Below are positions 54,869-62,703 of a DNA stretch of 64,000 bases, piece by piece; the stretch's first letter is position 1; each line of letters starts with the position of its first letter. This DNA is from Ignavibacteriales bacterium. GTDB lineage: Bacteria; Bacteroidota; Ignavibacteria; Ignavibacteriales; Melioribacteraceae. The stretch covers positions 124,001 through 188,000 of the forward strand of contig JAIOYW010000005.1 of the NCBI GenBank assembly GCA_021740915.1, in the 5' to 3' direction. A model generated the notes under the pieces. That model ran no database searches and was not told where the DNA came from. It was given only the letters and a program-made list of their open reading frames with translations. The position numbers and the translations under genes were made by a program.

Positions 54869-55180
54869 ACTTACAATATTTATATTATTCTAAACTTTAA
54901 ATATAGTTCATAAAGCAATAATTTTCCTTATAAGAATCAATCTGATGGCTGACGAAACTTGTTCAATTTACCTCATGATTGTCACATAAGAGACTTTTCT
55001 GGATTCCTCGCTGCGAAAATAATTCATTTTTTAATCGACATTTTTTGCTAAAGGGTAGAATATTTTGACTTTAGAATTCGGCAGAAGAAGCTGATGATCA
55101 AGTTAATTGACTGTTGTGAGATTCTTTTCCGTTTATTAAGTTACTATCTGTAACATTTTTTTTATAAATACTTTAGCAGT
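54869..55180. other. Divergent intergenic region
   Basis: Between cysS (minus) and the SirB1-type gene (plus). It must hold both promoters. The sequence is AT-rich; I see no clear -35/-10 pair, riboswitch or conserved hairpin, and no gene. No T-box-like leader is evident upstream of cysS. Confidence 0.5.
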
Positions 55181-55999
55181 GTGGACAAGACAGAACTTAA
55201 ATATTTACTCTCACTTTTGGACGATGACGATGCCATAGTCCGGCAGGAAATTCTTTCCGCGTTTACTAGATACGGACTGCGTCTTGAATCTGATATTGCA
55301 GAGTTCGATTCCGCAATAAATAACTATTCGAGATCACTTCTGGCTCCGATTCTAAAAGAAAACAGGAAAAAATGGCTTTCTGTAAATTGGTACGCGTTAA
55401 ATTTTATTGATGATGCCGACACCCGCCTGGAATCGGCATTAAATTATGTCGATAAATTCCTTTATGGATTGTCAGTTGATAAGTCTGCTTCTGACTATCT
55501 CGACATTATTTCCGAATCGTTCAGGTCCAAATTCGTAAATGGTGATGAATTTGATCTTGCTTTTTATCTTTTTAAAGAATACGGTATAGAAGGCTGCACT
55601 GAAGATTATTATAATCCTTTTAACAGCAGTATCCGTTTTGCACTGGAAGAAAGAAAAGGATTGCCAATCACCCTTGCCCTTATATATATGCTGACTGCAA
55701 AACGTCTTGGATTAAAAGTAGAAGGCTGCAACTTCCCCGGGCATTTTCTGGCAAAGATTTTTGTTGATAATAAGCCCGTTCTGATTGATTGTTATAATAA
55801 AGGGAAAATACTCTACAATAGTGATATCCGGAAACTCGTTGGTGATGAGTCCTTTGATTCAGTTCTGAGTCTTGTCCATAATCAGGTCGATGCCGATATC
55901 ATTGTTAAAAGGATTGCGGCTAATCTTGCAAATGCTTATTCTCATGTTAATGACCGGGAAACTTCTGACTTTTTTCAATCCCTGCAGAAAACGGCATAA
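55181..55999 (+). CDS. SirB1-type transglutaminase-like protein
   Basis: A 272-residue cytoplasmic protein. The SirB1/transglutaminase-like domain spans about residues 75-240: YYNPFNSSIRFALEERKGLPITLALIYMLTAKRLGL-type sequence, then GCNFPGHFLAKI and LIDCYNKGKIL. In family members a Cys-His-Asp arrangement is partly retained; here the usual Cys position is occupied by the LPITLALIY stretch, while Asn-His (NFPGHF) is kept, so catalysis is doubtful. The start is GTG at 55181; no ATG lies near. Family function is unclear. Transcribed alone, divergent from cysS. Confidence 0.83.
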   Translation: MDKTELKYLLSLLDDDDAIVRQEILSAFTRYGLRLESDIAEFDSAINNYSRSLLAPILKENRKKWLSVNWYALNFIDDADTRLESALNYVDKFLYGLSVDKSASDYLDIISESFRSKFVNGDEFDLAFYLFKEYGIEGCTEDYYNPFNSSIRFALEERKGLPITLALIYMLTAKRLGLKVEGCNFPGHFLAKIFVDNKPVLIDCYNKGKILYNSDIRKLVGDESFDSVLSLVHNQVDADIIVKRIAANLANAYSHVNDRETSDFFQSLQKTA

Positions 56000-56239
56000 A
56001 TTTTTAAAATAGCATTTATAATAGATATTTATATCTTTTTATCTGCTCTAAAATTGATTTTTTATCATTTTTTAGATTGCTGTGCTATCGATTTTTCTTA
56101 ATTATTGGAATGGCGAAAAGCCTTGAAAATCTTAAACTATTGTATAACATCAGCCTATAGGATGGCATATTTTTTGCAGTTTTTTAGTTGCTAAATCATA
56201 TAATATTATCTTTTAGACTTTTTTATAAGGGAGTAATTT

Positions 56240-57736
56240 ATGAAACAAAAAATACTTTTCGCCGCAATCTTCCTTCTCCTTGCAGCCGCTTCTCTTTCGG
56301 CTCAAAGTTATTATATAGGAAATCCTTCAGCAAACTGCGCAGGATGCCATTCAGAGGCTGTTGGAATCTGGCAGGCCTCAAAACATGCCGGTTCTTTCAC
56401 CAATCATCAATCATTTCTGAGTTTCGAGTGTATGAAGTGCCACAATACCGGTTGGGACACTGAAACCGTCAATTACGGAGTGGATGAATACGTCACATCT
56501 AATCCTGGCGGAACACCGGATTATACTGTTACTGATCAGACTAATTTCGATCTTGTGAAAAATGTACAATGTGAATCCTGCCATGGTACTCAAGGGACAA
56601 GTAACAGACAGATTGATTTTGGAACTCATTTTGGTCCCCGCGTCACTGATTTCGGCGCTGAGAAATGCGGAACCTGTCATAACGACAAACATCATCCTTA
56701 TTTTGATGAATGGACTGAGTCAACTCATTCAAGTGGTGCTCCATCTTTTATTAACAGAGCAAGTTATTCCAGTTGTATGAAATGTCATTTTACTCAGGAT
56801 TTTGTTGCCTATGTAACAGATCCAGCTTACGATGCAACAACTTTCCAGGTTGAAGGCGGTGATGAAAATCTCAAACCGATCACCTGTGTTGCCTGCCATG
56901 ATCCTCATGGGAATTCTAATGACGGTAACCTAAGAAACGTACCCGATGCTTTTGCCGACAAGCCCCTTTGCGACGTGTGCCATAATGCTGCTCATGTTAC
57001 TTCCGTGAACCTTACTCGCAATCCCAGCCATACTAAAGCACTTGTAATCGATGGTTCGCCGTTCTTTGGCTTTCAGTACCCCGGTCAGACTTACGAGAAT
57101 TCTTTTCATACAAATATTTCAAACCGTTGCGAATCATGCCATGTTCATAAGGGTGCCGATGATGCAACCGGACATAAATTTCTGCCTTCAGAAGAAAAAT
57201 GTCAGCAATGTCATGCAGATTTCAATCTTACTGGCTTTGACTACAGAGGAGTTCAGACAGAAATAATGGGATTGATCGACCAGCTCCAGGCAAAACTTGA
57301 TGCTGCAACATCAGCAGATTCACTTACCGATACATTCCTCCAGGCTCGCTATAACTTACGCTCGGCGCAGGCTGAGGGCAGCTATGGAATCCATAACACC
57401 AAACTTGTGCGTAAACTTCTGAATGATGCAATCGGTTCGCTTACCGGTGTTGCATCTGAAAATGGTGTTCCTGCCACTTACCAGCTTGCTCAGAATTATC
57501 CGAATCCTTTTAATCCGGCAACTACTATAAAGTTTTCGGTGCCTGAAGCATCAAATGTTAAAATAACTGTTTATGATGCATTGGGTAAAGAGATCAGTGT
57601 TCTTGTGAATGAATACCTCACTCCTGGTAACTACAACACAAGTTGGAACGCAGCCGGCAACGCTTCTGGTATTTATCTCTACAAGTTGGAAACAACTGGA
57701 TTCACAAAAGTGATGAAAATGCTTCTCGTAAAATAA
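56240..57736 (+). CDS. Nine-haem c-type cytochrome with T9SS sorting domain
   Basis: A 498-residue protein with a signal peptide (ILFAAIFLLLAAASLSAQ) and AAGGGAG ribosome site 6 bases before the ATG. Nine CxxCH motifs occur at about residues 33, 64, 111, 143, 179, 216, 244, 297 and 321. A helical region at about 338-400 (EIMGLIDQLQAKLD ... SYGIHNTKLVRKLLNDAI) is like the C-terminal helices of multihaem cytochromes such as NrfA relatives. Residues about 418-498 are a T9SS type A sorting domain (NYPNPFNPATTIKF ... GIYLYKLET). It is therefore predicted to be an electron-transfer protein exported through the outer membrane. Its redox partner is not in the window. A terminator follows. Confidence 0.93.
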   Translation: MKQKILFAAIFLLLAAASLSAQSYYIGNPSANCAGCHSEAVGIWQASKHAGSFTNHQSFLSFECMKCHNTGWDTETVNYGVDEYVTSNPGGTPDYTVTDQTNFDLVKNVQCESCHGTQGTSNRQIDFGTHFGPRVTDFGAEKCGTCHNDKHHPYFDEWTESTHSSGAPSFINRASYSSCMKCHFTQDFVAYVTDPAYDATTFQVEGGDENLKPITCVACHDPHGNSNDGNLRNVPDAFADKPLCDVCHNAAHVTSVNLTRNPSHTKALVIDGSPFFGFQYPGQTYENSFHTNISNRCESCHVHKGADDATGHKFLPSEEKCQQCHADFNLTGFDYRGVQTEIMGLIDQLQAKLDAATSADSLTDTFLQARYNLRSAQAEGSYGIHNTKLVRKLLNDAIGSLTGVASENGVPATYQLAQNYPNPFNPATTIKFSVPEASNVKITVYDALGKEISVLVNEYLTPGNYNTSWNAAGNASGIYLYKLETTGFTKVMKMLLVK

Positions 57737-57755
57737 TAAGCAATATTCTTACTCG

Positions 57756-57786
57756 AAAAGGCTGCGTCAAGGCAGCCTTTTCTATT
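57756..57786 (+). terminator. Terminator after the multihaem cytochrome
   Basis: AAAAGGCTGC pairs with GCAGCCTTTT around GTCAAG, followed by T-rich sequence, 20 bases past the stop. Confidence 0.92.
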
Positions 57787-57975
57787 TATTTTGTAATGTC
57801 CTCTCCTTTCCTTAAATAATTCCTTCATTGCTCGATTTTTTTCCCATATTTTCTGTGAAGGATTTTTTCGATTTTGCTTCAATTCGGTCTGCACTCAACT
57901 GTAAGCCGGATACAATTTTAATCATCTTATGTTAAATCATTCTTTGATGAATTGCCATTTATTTGAAAGAAAAAT

Positions 57976-58599
57976 ATGAATATTAAACCTGAAGAATTAG
58001 AATTGAACGGATATGTTCTTCTCGAAAGCCTTAATCATAAAGAATTAATTCCTTTTGTTCAAAAATATATAAGAATTAAAACCAGGTTTTCATCTTTTTA
58101 TTGGATTGCAAACATTTTTTTCGCGGGTTTGATTGCGGGACTATTATATGCACATATAAATAATAATACATTTAACCTGAGTGAAGGAATTACACACCTT
58201 TCATTTGGCTTTGCTATTGCTTTTCTTCTTATTCCTATGCATGAATATATCCATGTTTTAGCTTACCGGTTTCGTGGCGCAACCAGTACTTCATATGACG
58301 CTAACCTGAAAAAATTCTATTTTATGGCAATCGCAGATGCATTTGTCGCAGATAAAAATGATTTTCTTGTTGTCGCAATGGCTCCTTCGGTTGTAATAAC
58401 CTCGATCTGCATTCTGCTATTGTTCTTTTTATCACCGCTCTGGTCAGTAACTTCAGCCGGCGTATTGCTCACTCATACTGCTTTCAGTTCAGGTGATTTC
58501 GCATTGATGAGCTATTTTGATTTTCACAGGAATAAAGAGGTTGTAACTTATGATGATAAATCAAATGGGATTTCGTATTTCTACGGGAAATGTCAATAA
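57976..58599 (+). CDS. DUF3267 putative zinc metalloprotease
   Basis: A 207-residue membrane protein with about four hydrophobic segments. It carries MHEYIHVLAYRFRG, in which HEYIH is a zincin HExxH motif, placed in or beside a membrane segment as in DUF3267 (putative zincin peptidase) proteins. Further segments include FLVVAMAPSVVITSICILLLFFL, typical of site-2-protease-like folds with a third ligand (Asp or similar) unclear. Substrate unknown. The 240-base gap upstream after the cytochrome terminator has no gene. Confidence 0.85.
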   Translation: MNIKPEELELNGYVLLESLNHKELIPFVQKYIRIKTRFSSFYWIANIFFAGLIAGLLYAHINNNTFNLSEGITHLSFGFAIAFLLIPMHEYIHVLAYRFRGATSTSYDANLKKFYFMAIADAFVADKNDFLVVAMAPSVVITSICILLLFFLSPLWSVTSAGVLLTHTAFSSGDFALMSYFDFHRNKEVVTYDDKSNGISYFYGKCQ

Positions 58600-58604
58600 C
58601 TGGC

Positions 58605-58640
58605 TTTGCAATTATCCCGATTACTGCAAAATATTTTTTT
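58605..58640 (+). terminator. Possible weak terminator after the DUF3267 gene
   Basis: TTTGCA at 58605-58610 can pair with TGCAAA at 58625-58630, followed by ATATTTTTTT. The stem is short and AT-rich with a 14-base loop. Confidence 0.4.
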
Positions 58641-58796
58641 GATTCTGGATTAGTCGTATTCAATTTTCCTGAAATTCTCTGTTAATAATATTACCGGATC
58701 CGGTTTGGATTTAACTGAGGTATTCCGGAAAAGGACATGTGAAGTATTACTCAATCCAGCAGGAAGTATGCTCCCGAGGTATCCATCATGCAATTG

Positions 58797-59831
58797 TCAG
58801 AATAGATTGGCTATCTTCATCAGCAGACGGAATGAGAGTGATGGATTGTTTATCTGATTAACTGTCCCGGAAAGATAAAGATTTTTTTCCGGTGCATAGA
58901 AGGCAAAAGCCCCGGATAGCCCAGAGTGACCAATCAACTCAGGAAGCGTCTGAAATGGCGAAAATATTCCCGGAATTTTAAATCTTACAATACCAACACC
59001 AGCCTGCAATGGGAAAAATATTCTATTCCAGATCGTCATTTCTTTTAGATAATCAGGGTGGAAGAATTTTCCGCCAAAAAATGACCTGATAAAAACCATC
59101 ATATCCTCAGAAGTCGATACTATTCCTCCATCCGCCCAAAATGAGCACATTGCCAATGGTATATTCAACACCACGTTTTTATAGCGGAGCGATTTCGGGA
59201 CAGTATCCTGTGGATTGGAATAGAGATAAGTGCGGGACATTCCAACCTGATCAATCACGATTTCGTTTATGACATCTTTAAGTGAAGATGATCTTATTTT
59301 TTCGATAATTTTACCAAGCAACTGAAAATTAGTATCCGAATAATGAGCCTTTCCCTTTTTACCGGGGGGAAAATGCGGCTTAATGCCCTTCGATAATTCA
59401 AGAATCTCCTCAAATGAAAATGCACGGTCGGAATTCCTGAGAAGCATCTTTTCAAGACTCTCACCGGAATTATTTTTATCCTGGAAATAATCCGGCAACC
59501 CCGATGTGTGAGATAAAAGGTGCCTGATAGTTATATGCTCCGAAAAGTCTGTTCCATTATGTATATGCAGTCCCTTCAGAAAATCACTTCCTAAATACCG
59601 GGAGATCGGGTCATCTAAAGTAAGTGTCTTCTCTTCACGCAAATGCATTATTATTGCTGTGATAAACAATTTTGTCACACTTGCAATAAAATACGGCTCA
59701 TTTATTTTAAAATCACCTGAATATCCGCTAAAATCAAATTCATCATTCTTCACTGAAAGACTGATTCCGAAAATGTTTTTTGAATCAATTGATTTGTCAA
59801 GGATACTTTGAATTTTTATTTGCTTTTCCAT
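58797..59831 (-). CDS. Class C beta-lactamase-family serine hydrolase
   Basis: A 344-residue protein without a signal peptide. The active-site motifs are SVTK in IASVTKLFIT (SxxK), YSDTN in AHYSDTNFQLLG (YxN replaced by YSD-T-N, where Asp or Asn takes the third position), and HSG in GHSGLSGAFAF in place of KTG. HLLSHTSGLPDY is typical of the family. Such proteins are D-aminopeptidases, esterases or transpeptidase-like enzymes rather than true beta-lactamases. Cytoplasmic location is inferred from the lack of a signal. Substrate unknown. Confidence 0.88.
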   Translation of the reverse strand: MEKQIKIQSILDKSIDSKNIFGISLSVKNDEFDFSGYSGDFKINEPYFIASVTKLFITAIIMHLREEKTLTLDDPISRYLGSDFLKGLHIHNGTDFSEHITIRHLLSHTSGLPDYFQDKNNSGESLEKMLLRNSDRAFSFEEILELSKGIKPHFPPGKKGKAHYSDTNFQLLGKIIEKIRSSSLKDVINEIVIDQVGMSRTYLYSNPQDTVPKSLRYKNVVLNIPLAMCSFWADGGIVSTSEDMMVFIRSFFGGKFFHPDYLKEMTIWNRIFFPLQAGVGIVRFKIPGIFSPFQTLPELIGHSGLSGAFAFYAPEKNLYLSGTVNQINNPSLSFRLLMKIANLF

Positions 59832-59883
59832 ATTAAGACCTGATTCTTAACTGAAAATAAAAACAGACTGATTTGAGAGACTA

Positions 59884-60915
59884 CTATTCTGAGATCTTCA
59901 GAGATTGGCCTAAAAACATGCCCATTTTTTTACTGGAAGCAAAAGCCGGAAAAGATAGATCGTACCGGTAACCGGCATTATAAACTTTTAACCCCCGGTA
60001 CGCGATCATTGCAGCATTATCCCCGCAGTATTTGAGATCGGGAATAATTAGGCTTTTCCCATACTTACCCGCCAATTCCCTAAAGGATTCTCTGAGTAAG
60101 AGATTAGCCGCCACACCTCCGGTAAGGGAAAGCGATTTAACTCCAAATTTTTTAAGAGCTTTTTCCGTTTTCGAAACTAGTGCTTTAACAATGGCGTTTT
60201 GATAAGATGCGGCAATATCAGCAATATCATTCCTGTGCGGAATTTCGTTTCCGTACTGAGATTGAAGATACCTTAGGAGAGAAGTTTTAACTCCGCTGAA
60301 GCTAAAATCATATTGATTCTTACAATGGGCGATTGGGAAATCAATTGATAAATTTCCTTGCCTGGCAGCGTTTTGAAGCGCCGGGCCTCCGGGATATCCA
60401 AGTCCAAGCATTTTAGCTCCTTTATCGAAGGCTTCCCCTGCTGCATCATCTATTGTCGAACCGATTACCCGAAGATTATCATATCCCGCGACGTAAACAA
60501 GGAGCGTATGCCCGCCGGAAACAGTCAGACAAAGGTATGGGAATTCCGGTTTCTCTTCCTGGAGAAATCCGGAGAAAATATGTCCCTCAATGTGATTTAC
60601 AGGGACAAAAGGAATATTGTTGGCAAATGAAAGTGATTTTCCAAAAGTCAGCCCCACGAGCAAAGCTCCAATCAGCCCCGGACCTGCAGTAGCAGCAACA
60701 AGCTCAATTTCATTCTTCAAGCCGCTCTTTTTTAATGCTTCACGAATAAGGGGCAGAACAATCTGAAGATGTGCCCGGCTTGAGAGCTCAGGAACAACAC
60801 CTCCATATTTGGTATGAAAATCCTGCGATGATACCAGATTTGATATTACTTTATCGTCATCGAGAACCGCAACCGAAGTTTCATCGCAGGAAGTTTCTAT
60901 TCCAAGAACAATCAT
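59884..60915 (-). CDS. tsaD: tRNA N6-adenosine threonylcarbamoyltransferase
   Basis: A 343-residue TsaD, normal length. It starts VLGIETSCDETSVAVL and has YGGVVPELSSRAH, the metal-binding HIEGH (HxxxH), SVSGGHTLL-type LTVSGGHTLLVYV, GAAFDKG-type GEAFDKGAKMLGLGYPGGP and a C-terminal CGDNAAMIAYRG. It transfers the threonylcarbamoyl group to A37 of ANN-reading tRNAs together with TsaB and TsaE, which are not in the window. Its ATG overlaps the stop of the proline dehydrogenase gene (ATGA). Confidence 0.97.
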   Translation of the reverse strand: MIVLGIETSCDETSVAVLDDDKVISNLVSSQDFHTKYGGVVPELSSRAHLQIVLPLIREALKKSGLKNEIELVAATAGPGLIGALLVGLTFGKSLSFANNIPFVPVNHIEGHIFSGFLQEEKPEFPYLCLTVSGGHTLLVYVAGYDNLRVIGSTIDDAAGEAFDKGAKMLGLGYPGGPALQNAARQGNLSIDFPIAHCKNQYDFSFSGVKTSLLRYLQSQYGNEIPHRNDIADIAASYQNAIVKALVSKTEKALKKFGVKSLSLTGGVAANLLLRESFRELAGKYGKSLIIPDLKYCGDNAAMIAYRGLKVYNAGYRYDLSFPAFASSKKMGMFLGQSLKISE

Positions 60916-61811
60916 CTAAAAGAGAACAAACTTTTTGTAATATACCAGGCTACCTGAGGATTTTCCTGAAGTCTCCTTATGGAATAGTGATACCATTTCT
61001 CTCCATATGGGACATAGATTCGGAGCCGGTGTCCATCCTCATTGATTTTATTCCTGAGTGAATCTTTAACACCATACAACATCTGAAATTCGTATCTCGT
61101 CCTGTCAGTCTTTTTCTCAGCTAATAATTTGTATGATCCATCAACGAGATAATCATCATGAGTCGCAATACCGACATAATTACCATGGGTAATCATTCTG
61201 TCAAGAATCTGCATAAAATTATCGCGGACTTGCTGTCTTTCCTTGTAAGCTATTTCTGCCGGTTCAACATAGATCCCCTTGCAGAGTCTGTAATTTGTTC
61301 CTTCGACATTCAATTTCTCAACATCCTGGTACGTTCGTTTGAGATAAGCCTGAACGACAATACCCAGATTTGAATGATCCTGCCGCAGTCTCCTGAAAAG
61401 ATTAATCGTTTTTGATGTAAACGGTGAATCTTCCATGTCGATGCGGATAAAATTATTATACTCCGCAGCCTTTTGAACTATTTCTTTGATCTGCCCAAAA
61501 CAAAAATCTTCATCGAGTCCCAATCCTAACTGTGTTGGTTTCAATGAAACGTTCGCATTGAGTTTGTTTTTTTCAATCGTGTCGAGAACTGTCAGAATTT
61601 CTTTCTTAGCATCAACAGCTTCCTGTTTCGTCTTAATTGCTTCACCTAAAACATCGAGTGTAGCCATTATTCCTTTTGAATTAAGTTCTTTTACCACTCT
61701 TACGGCATCTTCGAGTTTTGTGCCTGCGATATACTTTCTGGCAAATACAAAAACAACAAATTTTGGCAAAATCTTAACAAATTTTACGATATAAGAATTT
61801 AATATACCCAC
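60912..61811 (-). CDS. Proline dehydrogenase (monofunctional)
   Basis: About 299 residues. I prefer GTG at 61811, 5 bases after GAGG; a TTG one codon earlier is also possible. FAD-barrel motifs: NVSLKPTQLGLGLDED, RIDMEDSPFT, YRLCKGIYVEPAEIA, YEFQMLYGV, and RIYVPYGEKWYHYSIRRLQENP, whose Arg and Tyr bind proline. It oxidises proline to pyrroline-5-carboxylate, passing electrons to quinones at the membrane. The partner P5C dehydrogenase is not next to it. The pairing with tsaD, translationally coupled, is probably just genome compaction. Confidence 0.93.
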   Translation of the reverse strand: MGILNSYIVKFVKILPKFVVFVFARKYIAGTKLEDAVRVVKELNSKGIMATLDVLGEAIKTKQEAVDAKKEILTVLDTIEKNKLNANVSLKPTQLGLGLDEDFCFGQIKEIVQKAAEYNNFIRIDMEDSPFTSKTINLFRRLRQDHSNLGIVVQAYLKRTYQDVEKLNVEGTNYRLCKGIYVEPAEIAYKERQQVRDNFMQILDRMITHGNYVGIATHDDYLVDGSYKLLAEKKTDRTRYEFQMLYGVKDSLRNKINEDGHRLRIYVPYGEKWYHYSIRRLQENPQVAWYITKSLFSFR

Positions 61812-61987
61812 CAAAACCTCGGAAAAAATGAATATTAAAATTAACTTTTAATAAAATTCTGTGCAAGGAAAGACAATGTTATCCGTTTATTTGCGGTGGC
61901 ATCACTTCAAATATCAGAGTCTTTTCGCAGGCCGATTGATGTACGGGAGTAAGTTTATCGAAATGAATTGCAATAAATCTGAGGCAA

Positions 61988-62608
61988 TTATTTATTTTGA
62001 ATCCCCAGTAAAAGGAAAACGAGAAATTCGGTTTTCTTTTTAAGGTCTTCAGTTGAGCCGGAGTTATCTATTGAAATATCAGATCCCTTTTCTTTTTCAG
62101 CATCGGCAATCTGATTTTCCATACGTTTGACCACTTCGTCTCTGCTTAGTGAGAGTTTCTGCATCGCTCTCTCAATCCTCATCTCGACCGGAGCCTTTAT
62201 CAGCACAACAAAATCAAAAAGGGTTTCCATTTCAGCTTCAAAAATCAGAGCTGCTTCCACAAAAATGATTTCCGAGGGATTTTTTTCAAATCTGGCTTTA
62301 ATAATTTCTTCCAATTTACCTATCACCAGAGGATGTATGATGCGGTTCATTTTTAAAACATTTGTTGGATTGGAAAAAACATTTGCAGATAAAAACCGTA
62401 TATCGGGTTTGCCATCCTTATAGGCATCATTTCCAAAAAGTTTTTCAATACTATTCTTCACTGCCGCATCATTATATAGAAATTCTTTAGCTATCTGATC
62501 GGCATTCAGAACCAAGTAACCCTTCTCGGAAAGGAATTCCGCGACCAGACTTTTTCCGCTTGAAATTCCACCTGTTATTCCAACGATGAGGTTTTTTTTA
62601 ATTTCCAT
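61988..62608 (-). CDS. coaE: Dephospho-CoA kinase
   Basis: A 206-residue CoaE. Walker A is VGITGGISSGKSLVAEFL; NADQIAKEFL gives the conserved Asp of the acceptor site (A-D-x-I-A), RIIHPLV is the HP motif, and VLIKAPVEMRIERAMQKLSLSRDEVVKRMENQ carries the lid Arg residues. It phosphorylates dephospho-CoA in the last step of CoA synthesis. The 170-base gap after it holds no gene I can support. Confidence 0.95.
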   Translation of the reverse strand: MEIKKNLIVGITGGISSGKSLVAEFLSEKGYLVLNADQIAKEFLYNDAAVKNSIEKLFGNDAYKDGKPDIRFLSANVFSNPTNVLKMNRIIHPLVIGKLEEIIKARFEKNPSEIIFVEAALIFEAEMETLFDFVVLIKAPVEMRIERAMQKLSLSRDEVVKRMENQIADAEKEKGSDISIDNSGSTEDLKKKTEFLVFLLLGIQNK

Positions 62609-62663
62609 TAGTGTTCTCCCGATTCAAAATAAATCTCCAAACGCAGTCTATCGTTTAAAAACA

Positions 62664-62694
62664 AAAAGCCCGTCATTTTAACTGACGGGCTTTT
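62664..62694. terminator. Terminator after the RNase Y gene
   Basis: AAAAGCCCGTCA pairs with TGACGGGCTTTT around TTTTAAC, with A/T-runs on both sides. It lies 10 bases past the rny stop and ahead of coaE, so rny and coaE are separate units. Confidence 0.92.
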
Positions 62695-62703
62695 AATACT
62701 TTT

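Noticed and set aside
56023-56040. AGATAT...ATATCT with T-run after the SirB1-type gene
   Set aside because: A five- to six-base AT stem with a tiny loop is too weak to call a terminator.
61861-62043. 60-residue plus-strand frame overlapping the end of coaE
   Set aside because: It overlaps coaE antisense, has no ribosome site and no recognisable motif.
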